From Eudorina sp. 2006-703-Eu-15 (lineage: Eukaryota > Chlorophyta > Chlorophyceae > Chlamydomonadales > Volvocaceae): a DNA stretch of 64,000 nt. The position numbers and the translations under genes are program-made. The stretch spans positions 1,115,752-1,179,751 of the forward strand of contig BDSI01000022.1 of the NCBI GenBank assembly GCA_003117195.1, given 5' to 3'. The number at the start of each line of letters is the position of its first letter. Position 1 is the first letter of the stretch. Positions 9,870-22,745 of this stretch are shown here, piece after piece. The notes below the pieces were generated by a model, which was given only the letters and a program-made list of their open reading frames with translations, searched no databases and had not been told where the DNA came from.

Positions 9870-12830
9870 GCGAGGGGCGTAGCTAGCGTCGTCCGGCAAG
9901 GACACGTCCATGGCCACGCAGGCTCGGGCTGGAAGCATTCAAGACGGTATCCTTGGCGGGCGAGCTCTGGGGCAATGATCTTGACATGTTATGGCGTGCT
10001 TGTATGTTCAAGACTTATCGGCTGTGGTCTGTGGGCGTATAAGAGGTGACTTTATTTTTAAGGTTTACAATCATTTGCGACTCGTGTTCGGCGCTGGTGC
10101 ACCTTGATAGTTAAGTTGGCTTGCGGCGGCCTGGCGACCACTAAGCGCGACGCAGCGACGGATCGCCGTGACCCCGTTGGGTCGTCCACCATGGTTGACC
10201 AACACAGTTGGTGGTAAGCGGCAGGCTCCGCATGTCTTTCCTGACGGTGTGACGGTGACAGGCACAACGTGAGGGATTCGCGTTTTCATAGGTCTAGGTC
10301 TTGAAGACTGCGCATCTCTCTGGGAGGAAATCCCCGTGCGCTGTAGGCTCTGGGGCTCTGCAGGGGCTCTGGACTACTGGACACGGCACGGGAGGGAGGG
10401 AGGGGCATGCGTGCGCTGCTGAGATACGACTGACTCATATAGTCAGTGGGGTGCAAGTACTTGAGCAGGGCAGGGCTTTCAAGTATTTGAGCAGGGCAGG
10501 GCTTCGGCCGCGGCGGGCCGCAAGGCATGGCACGTGCATCTGCACGTGAGCAACCTGAAGCACCTCTTGGCTGGCTGTAGCATGACTGCCCATCTGCCAT
10601 CGCTGTATCTATCCATCGCGAACTTTTGCTTGAAAGAATAATGTGAGCTTCTATGAGGTACCGGCAAACAGCACTGGGCAGTTGTGCTTCCCGGAATATG
10701 GATATGGGGCGTCTGCGTATGTCCATGGGGAGCCAGTCCTCGCGAATCCCCAGCACACGCTTGGGTGCGATGGAGCCAGTAGCATCCAGCTCTTGCAGAC
10801 GGCGGCTCTCAATCTGTTTTTCTCAAGGCTTGACCTGGAGGGGATTGTGTAATACCAAGGAGGCAAGGAAGCTTATGTCGTTCGTGCCGGGGGAGGAGTT
10901 TCGGGTGCATCGGCTTTGACACGGTGTGTAGCAGCGGGGCTGAATCGGCAGCTGCGACTTTCAGTTCTCTGAATGCTATTGGCACCTGCGCGCAGGCCGT
11001 CGCCAGGCGGTATGGTTGCCCTGTGCTGGTCCCGTGTGTCAGGCCGGTTAAGTACGACGAGGCGAGGCCGATGTCTGGTGTTTTGACGGGCTGTTTTCTG
11101 GGCCGGACCACACCGATAACTGTCCCGCAGGTCTGACTGTAGCAGCTGCAGCACTGCCGTACAGTTGTGGCCGCCGCGGTCGCGCCCCAGATGTCGCTGT
11201 CCCTTTGCTGAAGACGGTGACCCCGCCCCTGGAGTCCATCTTTGTACGGGAATCAGGTGTTGCCCTTGAATACACGGCTCAGGCGCATGGTTTGATATGT
11301 AACGAGCTGACGTAAGGGTGCATGGTCAAGGGGAAAGCCTGCGTAAGCAGGGGCATTGTTGGCGGTGGCTGCAGCACGCCGGGTCATGCGTGAGATATGC
11401 AGGCCGCAGGGCTAGGCATGTCGCGTATCGCCTTGCGGCTGGAGGTGTTTGTTATGGCGTTTGGGCTAGCATCAAACATGCGATTGCCGTCGTGCTTTGC
11501 TTTCGTTAGGGGCACGCTACAATGCACTCGTCCTGAACCCGGGTTGCGCTTGCTTGGTTGCATGAGCGGATGACTGCGGGGTTCTCTTTCTTAGATGTAC
11601 CGTTAATAGGCACCCGCTGCCGCTATTGGCCGTCACCTGCCTTCATTACGCTGGTTACCTAGTGTGCTGTAGTTGTCCTAACTTTTTGGGGATCATCTCC
11701 TTGGAGCACACGCACATCCCTTGGGCGCTTGGGGAGGTGGCGTGTATGAGGTGTGTGATCGTTTTTCTTGTCTTCTTGCTGGCTTATCTTACCATCCGGA
11801 CTTGGCTGTGCAAAGCGGTTGAAATGAATCCTGTTAGTGTATTGCGCATTCTCCAGTCTACCGGGTTATGCTCGGTGCTGACATGCGATGTGAGGTGTTT
11901 CGAAACTGGAGGCGTCTTGGTAGATTGTCGTCCGCAGTAATGAATAGCCGAAGTCATTAGCCATGGAGGGTGTTGCAGCGCTAGTCTTGTGCGTCCGACT
12001 GCAGGGCTGGTGCTGCGTGAAGGCCACCTGTGATGTTATGACGTGTGCACGGGCTTATGATGTGTTCCCTGTCTGTTCTGGATTATGTGTTTGGCACTGG
12101 CACTCCTTACAGCATTGCGTTTTACCTGAACTTGGTGGATACTTCTCCTTGGGTGTCGCGGGCGTATGTGTGCTTCTGAAACCCTGTGCTTCTGGAACAA
12201 AAGCCGTCGACTTCAGGTTTTGGCACGACGTCCCTTTCGGGGTTCTCGGGGCAATGGTGGTAATTGGTTTTGTAGCCCCGTGACGATGGTTGTAACACGT
12301 GTTTGCGTGAACGCGTGGGTCGTCCCTACCAAACCATGTACGGACATTAACCTGGTGTACAGACCAATACGACGTACAGATGTCCGTTCGCAAACCGATG
12401 TCCTGTTCAGCGATGCAGTGATGGTGAATGTAGTGCAGCACGAGGACACTTCAGCATGCTGGTGAATGGAGACACAGATGCCACTACCTGTCCTAGTCAA
12501 CTGCCGAGCCCGTGGACTACTCCAGTATTGTGACATGTGCCACGCGGTACTCCTTATGAAATAACGAACCACCTTGGGCGTGTTTGCGACTTTGTGAACG
12601 CACTCGTAGTTCACCATGGCGTTGACGCTGGAGGAGACCCGCACGTTCAGCGGAAACCTTGATGAATACAAAGAGGCAAAGTGAGATCAGATGTTCTACG
12701 AGTTTTGCTGTTGCGCAGCAGATGACCCGGTGCTTGACTTCACTTGTGACTCCATTATGATAGGCGGAGACTTCTAGAAAAATGGACATCAAATTGCAAC
12801 AGTCTCCTCACTATCGACGCTGTGAAAGGT
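9870..12830. other. About 3 kb without a recognised gene
   Basis: Composition drops to roughly intron/intergenic GC and no open frame has a domain or fitting splice sites. It should hold the 3' UTR of the membrane-protein gene (TGTAA at 10848-10852 and 11298-11302 are candidate ends) and the promoter and perhaps undetected first exons of the LSD1-like gene. I looked for the first half of a SWIRM domain here and did not find it. Confidence 0.5.
10454..10504. repeat. Two-copy tandem repeat, 26-bp period
   Basis: A 25-base block starting caagtacttgagcaggg at 10454-10478 recurs with one change at 10480-10504. It lies in non-coding sequence. Confidence 0.8.
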
Positions 12831-15800
12831 ATGGTCCTTTCCACTGAAACGCGGGTGACAAACACTCGTCGGTACCTTTGTCTTTCACACACGTTCACCA
12901 CCTGCGAATCCCCGCCTCCAAATGCCCTCCCCCAAACGGCCCCTCACGCAGATGGATGGCCAGAGAAGCTCTTGGGCGTGCTGCTTCCATCGTTTACCTT
13001 CCTACAAGAGCACGGCCTCATCAACTTCGGCGTGGCGCTCCGCTCGCCAGGTCTGCAAACCTGCAGCGGCCGTGCCGACACCGGACGGGATAGCTGAATT
13101 GCGGTTGAGCGAATTGGGAGCGTGTTTGGGCGTGGTTCTGTCACACCGGGATGGCCGGATCGCAGTTTTGAGCAATCGGGAACGGGCGTGGCAGGACCGG
13201 TGCCACCTGCCAGCGCCACGGCGCCTTTGACCCTTTCATTCGTTGCAATCCAGAAATCCTAACACCCGGAAAAGCTCACGCGTTGCACTTGTCCTGAGCC
13301 TCCAGATGCGCCCGCGGCCGCCGCGTCTGGGCAGCAGCCCGCCGAAGCTGCGGACGCGGAGCCAAAACAGCCCTCCAAAGCGGACATCGTGGAGCGGCTC
13401 TACACCATCCTCCGCACCGCAGACTTCGAGGTAGACGCTGGGGACAAACTAGGGAACTGTGACCCAAATCGCTTCCCAATCGCGGCAACAGGCCCACGCG
13501 GTCCGCACCCGCCGCAGTTGGGCGGGGCCATCAGCGTGGCCCGAGCAGGGTACAAGGGTGATCAGCCCCGCGTCCTTCCTGTCGGTCGCCTCTCTGGCGT
13601 TCTCCTCCGAGGGCGTGCCTGACCAACGCCTGCGCCCGCTCCTGATTCCCCGCAGGTCGTCACCATGAAGCAGATCCGTGAGCAGCTTCAGACGGAGACT
13701 GGCTGCGACATGGCGCCCTTCAAGGCCACAATTAGAAAGCACGTCGATTACTTCACCAGCAACTTGGACCGCCGGGACGAGCTGGAGCCGCTGGCGGTCA
13801 GCGACGACGAGGGGGCGGAGGGCGGGAAGGGCAAGAAGGACGGCAAGGGCGGCAAGGCGGCTGCCGCCGGGAAGGCCGGAAAAGAAGGCAAGGGGGAGCA
13901 GCAGGCGAAGGAGGAGCCACATGTTGTGGTCGTCGGCGCTGGCGTAGCAGGCCTGGTCGCGGCGACGGTGCTCAAGGTAAACAGCGAACGAGGGCGAAGG
14001 GGAACACGTGCCGCCGAGCGGTGACGCTGGCTCAATTGACGAGCTGAGTTTTGGTATTGTGCAACGGCTGTGCGCGGCCAGATGATGAGCGCGGTCAGGA
14101 AGAGGTCTGCAGACAGGCGAGGGGGGTACTGCGGGTGTCAGCGCTCCATTATTCCGCGCCTACACTCCTTTTCTCGCTCTCTCCGTAACACTCTCTGCCA
14201 GTGCCGCGCGTCGGCTTCGCTCTGATCACCATTATCCACTCATCCCCGCGGCCGCTCGCTTCATCCGCGTCCCCTTGGTGACATCCCGCATCCGGGCGCG
14301 CAGCGCAATGGGTGCAAGGTGACCGTCCTGGAGGCACAAAAGCAGCCGGGCGGCCGTCTGGCGAAGCTGTTCTCGCTGGCACCCTCCACGGCGGAGACTC
14401 CGGCCGCAGCGGAGCCTGAGGCAGCGCCGGCCGAGGTTGTCCCGGCGCTTGCCGACGCCGCAGCGGCTGCCTTCGGACCCGTCTCCCTGCGGCTGCCCTT
14501 GCTGGCGCCTGCGCCCAGCGGCACGGAGCAGGAGGGAGGCGACAGCGACCCGTCCGCGAGTGATGCCCGCGTGGCGCGCTGGCCATCGGGAGCCGTGGCA
14601 CTGCAGACCCTTTGCAGACAGCTGGGTATCGATCCGCTGCCGCTGGAGGGCTGCGCCGCGTCAGACGCTGGCGGGGAGCAGGGGGCGGCCGCCAGCGGCG
14701 GCAACGGCGGTGGCTGGGGCCCAGTGCGGGTGCACCGGGCGGCCCTGTACGCTGCCGGTGCTGCTGTCGGCACGGAGGGGTCAGCGGGAGCGGGGCTTGC
14801 GCGGATCGACCCGGCCGTGCAGGACGAGGCGGAGCGGTGAGACGTCCATACGGAGTGGGTGTGGGAGGCACTACTCGGGCGCAGCGCATGCAGCGGAATG
14901 GTGCCTGGGTCCTGGGCTGGCAGCAGCAGCAGCAGCTCGGGGCAGTTTCAATGTAGCGCTCTCGAATTTGTTCGCATCTCCCCGCACTGGCATGCATCGT
15001 CGGGTTTCAGCCATGAGGTGTGGAGGGCACACGCCGATGACCTCCGTGCACCACCGGGGGGCAACCGACTGCTAACCGCGAAGCGGATGCTTGCTTGCAC
15101 AGGTTGCTCGTTGAGCTGCTCGGGGCGGTGCGGCAGCGCGTCGAGGGCCCGGAGGGCGCCGTGCGCGCCCCGGCTGCGTCCGGTTCGCTGGCGGCCGAGC
15201 TGGAAGCGGAACTGCAGCGGCTGATTGGGCCACATGCTGCCGCCGGAGGTGTGAAGCGCCCGGCCTCGGCCAGGGAGGAGGCTGTGGAGCCCGTCCCTGC
15301 TGGCGAGGTAAGTGGCGCAGTGCCACTGGGGCAAGTGGGGCCACCTGTGGAGTTGCCGGCCGGGGCCAGGGCCAGGTGTGCTGCGATGAGTTTGCGTGTG
15401 TTGGTTGCGATCCGCATACCGTATTGCAATGAACCCACCGTGGCGAATGGACCAAGCCACACTAGGGACCAAGCCACACGGGATTGCAGCGGCGGGCTAC
15501 GAGCGGATGCGAGTCGCGAAAGCTGCCTGTCGGCCTGCCGCGTGTTGTCCCCACCCATCGATTGGATGGTCCCCGACAGGGTCCGGTGGCTGAAGAGTCA
15601 GAGCGGGCCGCCAAGCGAAGCCGCGGCGAGGGCTCGGCGGAGGCAGAGGCTGGGGTGCAACCGACAGGGGAGGCGGAGGCGGAGCCGAAGATGACAGAGG
15701 AGGCGGAGGCCGAGCTGAAGACGACAGTGGAGGCGGCCATGGATGTGGAGGCGGGGGCGCAGGGCGAGGCGAAAGGAAGGGAGGATTCCAGCAGGGGAAA

Positions 15801-18800
15801 GGACGAGGCAGACCGGCCGCCGCCCTCACCGTCGCAGCCGCAGTCGGAGGCCACGCCGTCAGGGAGACATATTCGTCAGGTATGGCGCAGCGTGGGGCGG
15901 CCCTTGGCTACAATCCGGCTGGAATTCAGCCGCTGTACGGCGCCATGCCGCTCCTGCTTCTTCCCCTCCATCCGCCTTGGTCTACTTTGTGTGCTGCTCT
16001 TGCCCCCCACCCCCAATGCAGACCCAGTCTCCTCGTGCGTTTATCTTCCGACTCATGCGTCACGCCACACTACGGAGTCGTTCCCGGCCCTGTTCTCCGC
16101 CCTCATTACCTCCCTTTCAGGAGGTCATCCAAGTGCTCCGAAACCACCTGCTGCCGCTGCTGGAGCTCCATTTGGGCGCGCCCCTCTCCAACGTTTCGCC
16201 ACGGCAGCTGCATCTCCTGCCGCCGTCTCTCCCACCGGGCCTGCTGGGCCGACCGCTGCTGGAGCCGCCGTCGGGCTCGGCACGGCTGGGGCTGCTGCCC
16301 CTGCCGGCCGCGAGGCGGGTGGTGGAGGCGCTGGCTCAGGGGCTGGATGTGCGCACCGGCGTGGAGGTGACGGGATTGTCGGTGCTTGCCGGGGGCATCA
16401 AAGTGTCGACGAATTCAGGTGAGAGCTCCGGGCAGGGCCGTGCGCTCCTGAGGCCCCTAGCCGGCCAAATTGCACGCCTTGCGACCGCCTCTACAACGTC
16501 TACTCGTTACATGGTGTCTGGCGCCATGTGACAGGCACGGGGTATCAGGTTGCGGCGCACGGCACGCTGTACACCATGCACGGCTTTCCAATGAACCCGC
16601 CTGTTGACATGTGGTTGGGAACGAATGGCAGGGTTGTTGGGGTCACAGTCTTACAAAGAACCGCGCTTCTCCTTTTGCACCCATGCCTTGCAGCGGGCGC
16701 TATCAAGGCCGCCGCGGCAGTGCTGGCGGTCCCCCTCGCGGTCCTCCAATCCGGCGCGATCTCCCTGGAGCCCTCGCCGCCGCCTGCCTGCAAGGCGGCC
16801 GCGGGGCGCGTCGGCGCCGGGTCTGCCGTGTCAGTATCGCTGCGGCTGCCGCAGCGTGGCGACCTGCGCGCTGTGTGCGGCGGCGCGTCCAGCGAGCTGC
16901 GGCCGTTCTTCGTCAGCGGCGCCGCAGCTGCTGCGCCACAGACGGGCGCTGGCGAGGCGGTGGCGGCGGAGGGGGCGGTAGAGCCATCAGGGCCGGATGG
17001 CCTGTGCTTCCTGTTTTGCCCGGGAAGGACGCCGCCGGTGGCGGCTAGCGAGGAAGGCGAGTTGCTGCTGGTAGCGCATGTGACGACTGGGCCTTCCTCA
17101 AAGCCGGTGAGGGCACGTGTGCGCTGCTTGCGCCGGATGCGGGGGGGACGAGTGGATAATTCGGTTGCGGGGGGAGGCTAAGGATTGCCGGACAAACCAG
17201 CTCCGCTATCAGCAGTCAGACTCAGACCAACATCGAATGCAACCAGTCAAAGAGAGGGCGGTTCATGGCTGAGGCGGAGTGGCGCCTGGCCTGGTAGAGC
17301 AGGTGGTGTGGTGGTAGTGGTAGTGGTGGTGTGGTGGTGGTGATATGGACATAGGGTCGCTTGCTCCCAATCCTCCGTACCGTACCTCGCCTGCATGTTC
17401 TATGTGTGGCATGTCAGACGAGGAAAGCCGCTCTGGAGAAGCTGCCAGTACATTGTCCTTTCCTGGCGGACCAGCCAACCGCCAGACGACATCCCTGATT
17501 CGGAATTTTGCACGGCCTCCCGCCCCTGCAGGCGCTGGAGCTATCTGACAGCGACTTGAGGACACAGGTCGTCGGTGCGCTTCAGAAGGCCGCGGCCGCG
17601 GCAGCAGGTCGCACCGACGAGCAAGGGGAAGGGCAGAAGCTGGAGCCCAGCTCCTGCCACGTTGCGCGCTGGGGCGTTTCCCCCGCGTCCGCCACGGCGG
17701 GGTCGGGCCGCGCGGAGGCGGTGGCTACAGCTGTGTGCGGGGGCGCGTGCACGCACCTGGCGGCACCGCGGGGTGACCCACGAGACATGGCGCTGCTGGC
17801 GGGCCCGATTAAGGGGCGGCTGTTTTTTGCGGGTAAGATGGGGGCATGGGGCACCAACCTGATGGTGATGACAGCGGTTGTGGCAGCGGTGGTGGTGGTC
17901 GCCTGACACAGGACATGTTGGGCTCCACGTCTGCCTGTTGCCGTCTTGGGTCTGCCTGTTCCCGTTTTACGTTCCTGAGATGTGTTCCTGAGTTATGTTC
18001 CTGGTTCGTGTTCCTGAGTTTTGTTCATGTTCTGCATTACTGTGTTAATGTTCCTGAGATGTGCTGTGTTCCTGGCCCACGCTGCACCTCGGATGACCAG
18101 GTGAGCACACCGCTGCCGACCAGCTGCCGTACGGGCTGCTTGCGGCGATGGCGGGGAGCGGGCTCAGGGAGGCTGCGCGGGTGCTGAAGGCGCTGAAAGG
18201 CAGCGGGGCCGGCGGGTCGGCCGGCAAGGCGGGGACGGCAGCGGCGCTGGAGGTGGGCGATGAGGGGCCCTTGCAGAAGCTCATCGCCGCGGCGGAGGCC
18301 GAGGCCGCGGCGGCGGTTCAGGGGCCCTCTGAGTCGGCCAAGGCGAAATCGAAGGCGACTGCCGGGGCTAAGGACGGCGAGGAGGGGCGGAAAGGAGCCA
18401 CTGACAAGCTGAAGGTCAAGGGGCGCAGAGCGCAGGTGCAGCACCCGCGCTGATGGTTTACGTAACTCGAGTACTGTTCGGGACGCTGCAGTGCCTCAGG
18501 CCTTGGGTGGTGGCTGGGGAAGCGGGGTGGCATCGCTGGCACTGAACAATAACTGAATGGGCCTTGTGCGCGCTTGCGTCACTCTGGAGTGGCAGCATTT
18601 CTCTGCAGGACCACACTGTTGGACATGATTCGGGCTTGCCGCCTTACCTCGCGTGCCGTAGGTTGTCGAGTCCGAGTCGGAATCCGAAGAAGCGGGAGAT
18701 GAGGAGCAGGAGGCGGAGGGCGAAGAGAATGCTGGGGGCACTAAGCGCCGCGTGCAGAAGCCCCGGGCCAAGGACGCCAAGGCGGCAGCTGGCACGGCGA

Positions 18801-21800
18801 CGAAGAAGAAGGCCAGTAAGAAGGCTAAGGATGATTTGGAGGACGAGGACAGCGATAAGCCTGGGGAGGAGGAGCTAGAGGAGGGAGGCCATGAGGACGC
18901 AAGCGCTGACGAGGAGGATGAAGACGGCGGCGGCGACGAGGACGGCGACGAGGAGGACGAAGACGAAGCGGTCAAGAAGAAGGTGAAGGGGAAGGCAGCT
19001 GGTGGCGTGAAGGGCGGCAAGCTGATCAAACCCAGCAAGGGCAAGGCGAAGCGGGCGAACAAGGAAGCGGAACAGGAGTTGGAGGACGACGAAGACGACG
19101 ACGAAGACGGAGCAGAGCAAGAACAGGAAGGAGATGGAAAGAGGGACAAGAAGAAGGGGAAAAAGGAGCGGAAGAAGCGCCGCCGCGAGGGTGGCAGCAG
19201 CGACAGCGAGGGCGGCGGCGACGAGGAGGAAGAGGAGGGCGCCAAGCGGGCCAAGGGCGGGGGCGCGCGCCGCAGCGAACGGGAGAAAGCCAAGGAGAAG
19301 GAGAGCAAAGAGGAACTGGGCAAGCTTGACAAGTAAGCTGAGACGCCGTCCTTGTTTTGCAGATGCGCTAGGTGGGGCGCGAAGCTCTGGTTGGGGCCGA
19401 TGAACGGACGGCAGCGGTCGCATGTTGCCGTGACGGGGTATAGTTACTTGCCCAAGACTCGTGGGTTGGCGGGCGGCACCTTCTGGGGGCGCTGCCCTTC
19501 TCTGCTTGCTTGCTCTCTTTGCGCCCCTTTACGGCCATTCCCTCGTCACCCGGCATGGTTCCGGGTTCCATCCTGCGTCCACGTTCCAGCCCGTCGCATC
19601 GCGTGCGTTGTGTCCACCTTGCCAGGCAGCGTCAGCAGCAGAACATCGCCAAGTTGCAGGCCGAGCGGAAGGACGTTAAGGTGGTGTACAAGGCGATGAT
19701 GGCTGCCAGCAGCGGTGAGTAACTTTTGTCGATGACAGGGCGGATGATTTTCTGCACCTGTAGGTTTTTACTGATAACCTTAGCGGACGTCTGGGTGACA
19801 CCAGTGGTGTGCCCCATATGGGTGGCGGGGTGCCAGGCGTGCGTGCCCATCGTCGTCGTCTTCATCCGCGCCATCTGTTGCAGCTGTGTCGTTGCATTGC
19901 GGAAGCACGTCCAGCGCATCGCATCTGGCGTTTATGCATGTGCTGCTTGTGTGCATGTGTGTGCGTGTGCGTCTTGAGCGAGATACGCGCCCGACCCAAA
20001 GCAACACCATTATCCTAACCATGTCTATCTTAATGCAATACGCAACATCAGTTAATGCGCCTGTGTGTGTAATGCCTATTACCTCACCACGGCCTGGGGG
20101 CTCCATTTCTGCCATGCTGTAACTGCCAAGCAAAGCAAGGTACTCTGTGCTAACGCGCCGCGGCATGTAAACTGAGCAGCACGGCGTGCGCACACGCGTG
20201 TGAGTGTGCGCGCGCGTGTTAACTAATGACGAAGTACGTGTTTATGCACGTGTCCGGCGCCGCAGGGAACCTGGGCCCCCTCCGTGAGCAGATTTCCACC
20301 TGCGCGGGGCTGGATGCCAAGCTGGTCATGCTGCAGGCGCTGCAGGTGCAGGGGCGCCGCGCAGTCACGTTTAGCACGTACCGCTGCGTCGGGCGGGGCG
20401 GGGGGAGAGCGGGTGGGGGCCGGGTCCACAACCTAGTCACTTGGATGGGGCCGGTCGTCGGCAAGCACGTGGCGCTGTCGTACGATGCTGTGCTGTGCTG
20501 CTGTGCTGTGCTGAGCTTTGAGTGTCGATGCAGGTCGTTTGTGTCGTAACATATCTCGGCGGGACCTGGCGCTGACCGGGGCAGCTACCCTTGCCCATCG
20601 GGGAGAGCACCGAAGCACTCCTCAATTGAAGAGGGTTGTACATCTTAATACACCATCGCAGTCGACTCCATCCATGCCTGCGAGTCCTCCACGGTCACCA
20701 CCAGCGCCCAGCAACATCCATTCGCCTCGATTGTCAGGCACAACCCCTCCCTCCCTCGTTCCCGCTGTATTGCTGTCCTTCGTTTCCGCCGTCGGGTTGT
20801 CTCTGGGCCGGCGCCCCGCAGCAATCCAGCCTGCAGGTGCTGCAGCTGCTCGCCAACGACGCACAGATAGTGACGTGGCTGCGCGACTGGCTCCTGGTGA
20901 GATCGGTGTGCGGTGTTTCTTGGGGATGTCGTCTGCCTGCCTGGCTGCCTGCTCCCCTGCGTTCTGACCTGCCTGCCGGGCTGCCGTCCGCTTGGAGGCC
21001 GTGCGATGTGACGCAGGGCGACCACGCTTGCGCGTCACGATGAAAACGGTTTCGGACTTCAGCGCAGGGTAGCAAGCAGCTGGTTGGGGGGGGGGTAGGC
21101 GGCAAGAAACGACAAACCACCTGTATGCCGGGCTTCTGTCACCCACCCGTCTTCCTTGCTCCGACCGCAGGAGCTCTGCAGCGACAACTCCGCGGAGCAC
21201 TTGGTGCTGATGGAGCTGCGGCTGCTGGAGCGGCTGCCGCTGTCCGGGGACGCGCTGGCGGCGGCACTTGCGGCGGCAGCGGCGGGCGAGGAGCCGTCCA
21301 CGGATGGCGCGCAGGAGGAGGATGCGCCGGGGACTGCCGCTGCCGCGGGCAGCAGCAGCCCCGTGCGGTCGTTATTGGCGGCGGTGCGGGAGCGGTGCGC
21401 GGGGCACCGCAGCAAGGACGTGAAGCGGATGGCGGCGCAGGTGGCGGCGGCGTGGGAACGGCGAGGTACGGGCGGGGCGAGTGCAGCGACGTCAGTTAGC
21501 CCCAGACCTGGACGCAGGCCGCCGGGCGGCTCACTGCACCTGCGCTATGGATGATATTCGCTCCTGCCTAATATCGTGCAAGTGCGCCCTTTCGTTGTCA
21601 TCACTGTAATGATTTGGGGATACCCGAACCGAGCCAAATCAGGATAGCGTGATCTCGTGTGCTTATTGAGTGCTTCGCAGCCTGGTGTGGTTGGCAGCAC
21701 GCCCAACCGTGTCCTCCGCGTCTTAACGACCGCGTCCATCGCAAACCTCACCGCAGCGGCCACCGCTACCGGAGCGTCAGCACGCGGCGCAGCGGGCCCG

Positions 21801-22689
21801 ACCAGCTCCGCCGACAGGCCGAACGCACCGCCGCGGCCCGCGCTCTTCAACCCCAAGAACTTTGTGGCGCTGCGCCCGACTCCGCCGCCAGCGGCGGTGC
21901 CCGGGCTCGGCCCCGCCGCGACAGGTTCCAGCGGCAGGCCCCCAGCGGGGCCCAGCGCCTCGTCGCAGGCCCCGCGGCCGGCGGCGGCGGCGGCAATGTC
22001 CCAGCGGCCGACGGCCAGCGGCAGCGACGGGGCGACGGGCGCACGACTGACACCGCCGCCACCCGGTGCCCAAGGTACGGCATGATTCATCATTATTCGT
22101 CGCCTGGCCATCTTTTGTGCACGCAGCTAACAGCGTTCACACGTCGAGTGCTGGAGCCTGTCCGCGCATCTTACGTTGTTACATAGCTTCGACAGATCGG
22201 AGGGACCCTCCGACTGGGGGCTGATCTCGGAGGTGGCGCGGCTCTAAGGGCTCCGTGGTGGTTTTCCAACCGGGATGAGCCGCGTCTGCTGCATTGGTAT
22301 TAGCGTTCTCGACGTGGCCGCTGCCCTTCAAAACCAGCCGGTGCGCACTCCCTGTGCTGGCACTGTCGTGCGGCTTGCTCTTGCCTGCAGCAGGCGGCAG
22401 TGAGGTGGCGAGCGGCTCGGGAGGTGCGGGCGTGGGCAGCACGGCCGACGCGGCGCCGACGCAGCGGCTGGATCCGGAGCTGGAGGCGAGGCTGCTGGCG
22501 GCCAAGGCTGCGGCCGAGGCCGCGCGGCAGGAGGCGGCGCTGGCGGCGCAGCGACGGGCGGAGGTGTTGCAGGTGGGTTTGGGTTTCTGCACGGGCTCAT
22601 TGATGTGATTTGGGTCACGCATGTATTGCATTGTGTGTGACAGGGCTGTTAGCACTAAGCAGTGGACGAAGGTGGCAGGGCTGCCTGCC

Positions 22690-22745
<56 letters not shown>

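Noticed and set aside
12616..12681. Short frame MALTLEETRTFSGNLDEYKEAK as first exon of the LSD1-like gene
   Set aside because: Its possible donor ends in phase 2, which does not fit the phase-1 acceptor at 12952, and it does not resemble the SWIRM start.
14149..14997. 282-codon minus-strand open frame rich in Arg and Pro
   Set aside because: Shadow of the GC-rich exon 14304-14836, which carries the FAD-fold motif on the plus strand.
18496..19332. 278-codon Ser/Pro-rich minus-strand open frame
   Set aside because: Antisense shadow of the acidic/Lys-rich linker exon of the LSD1-like gene.
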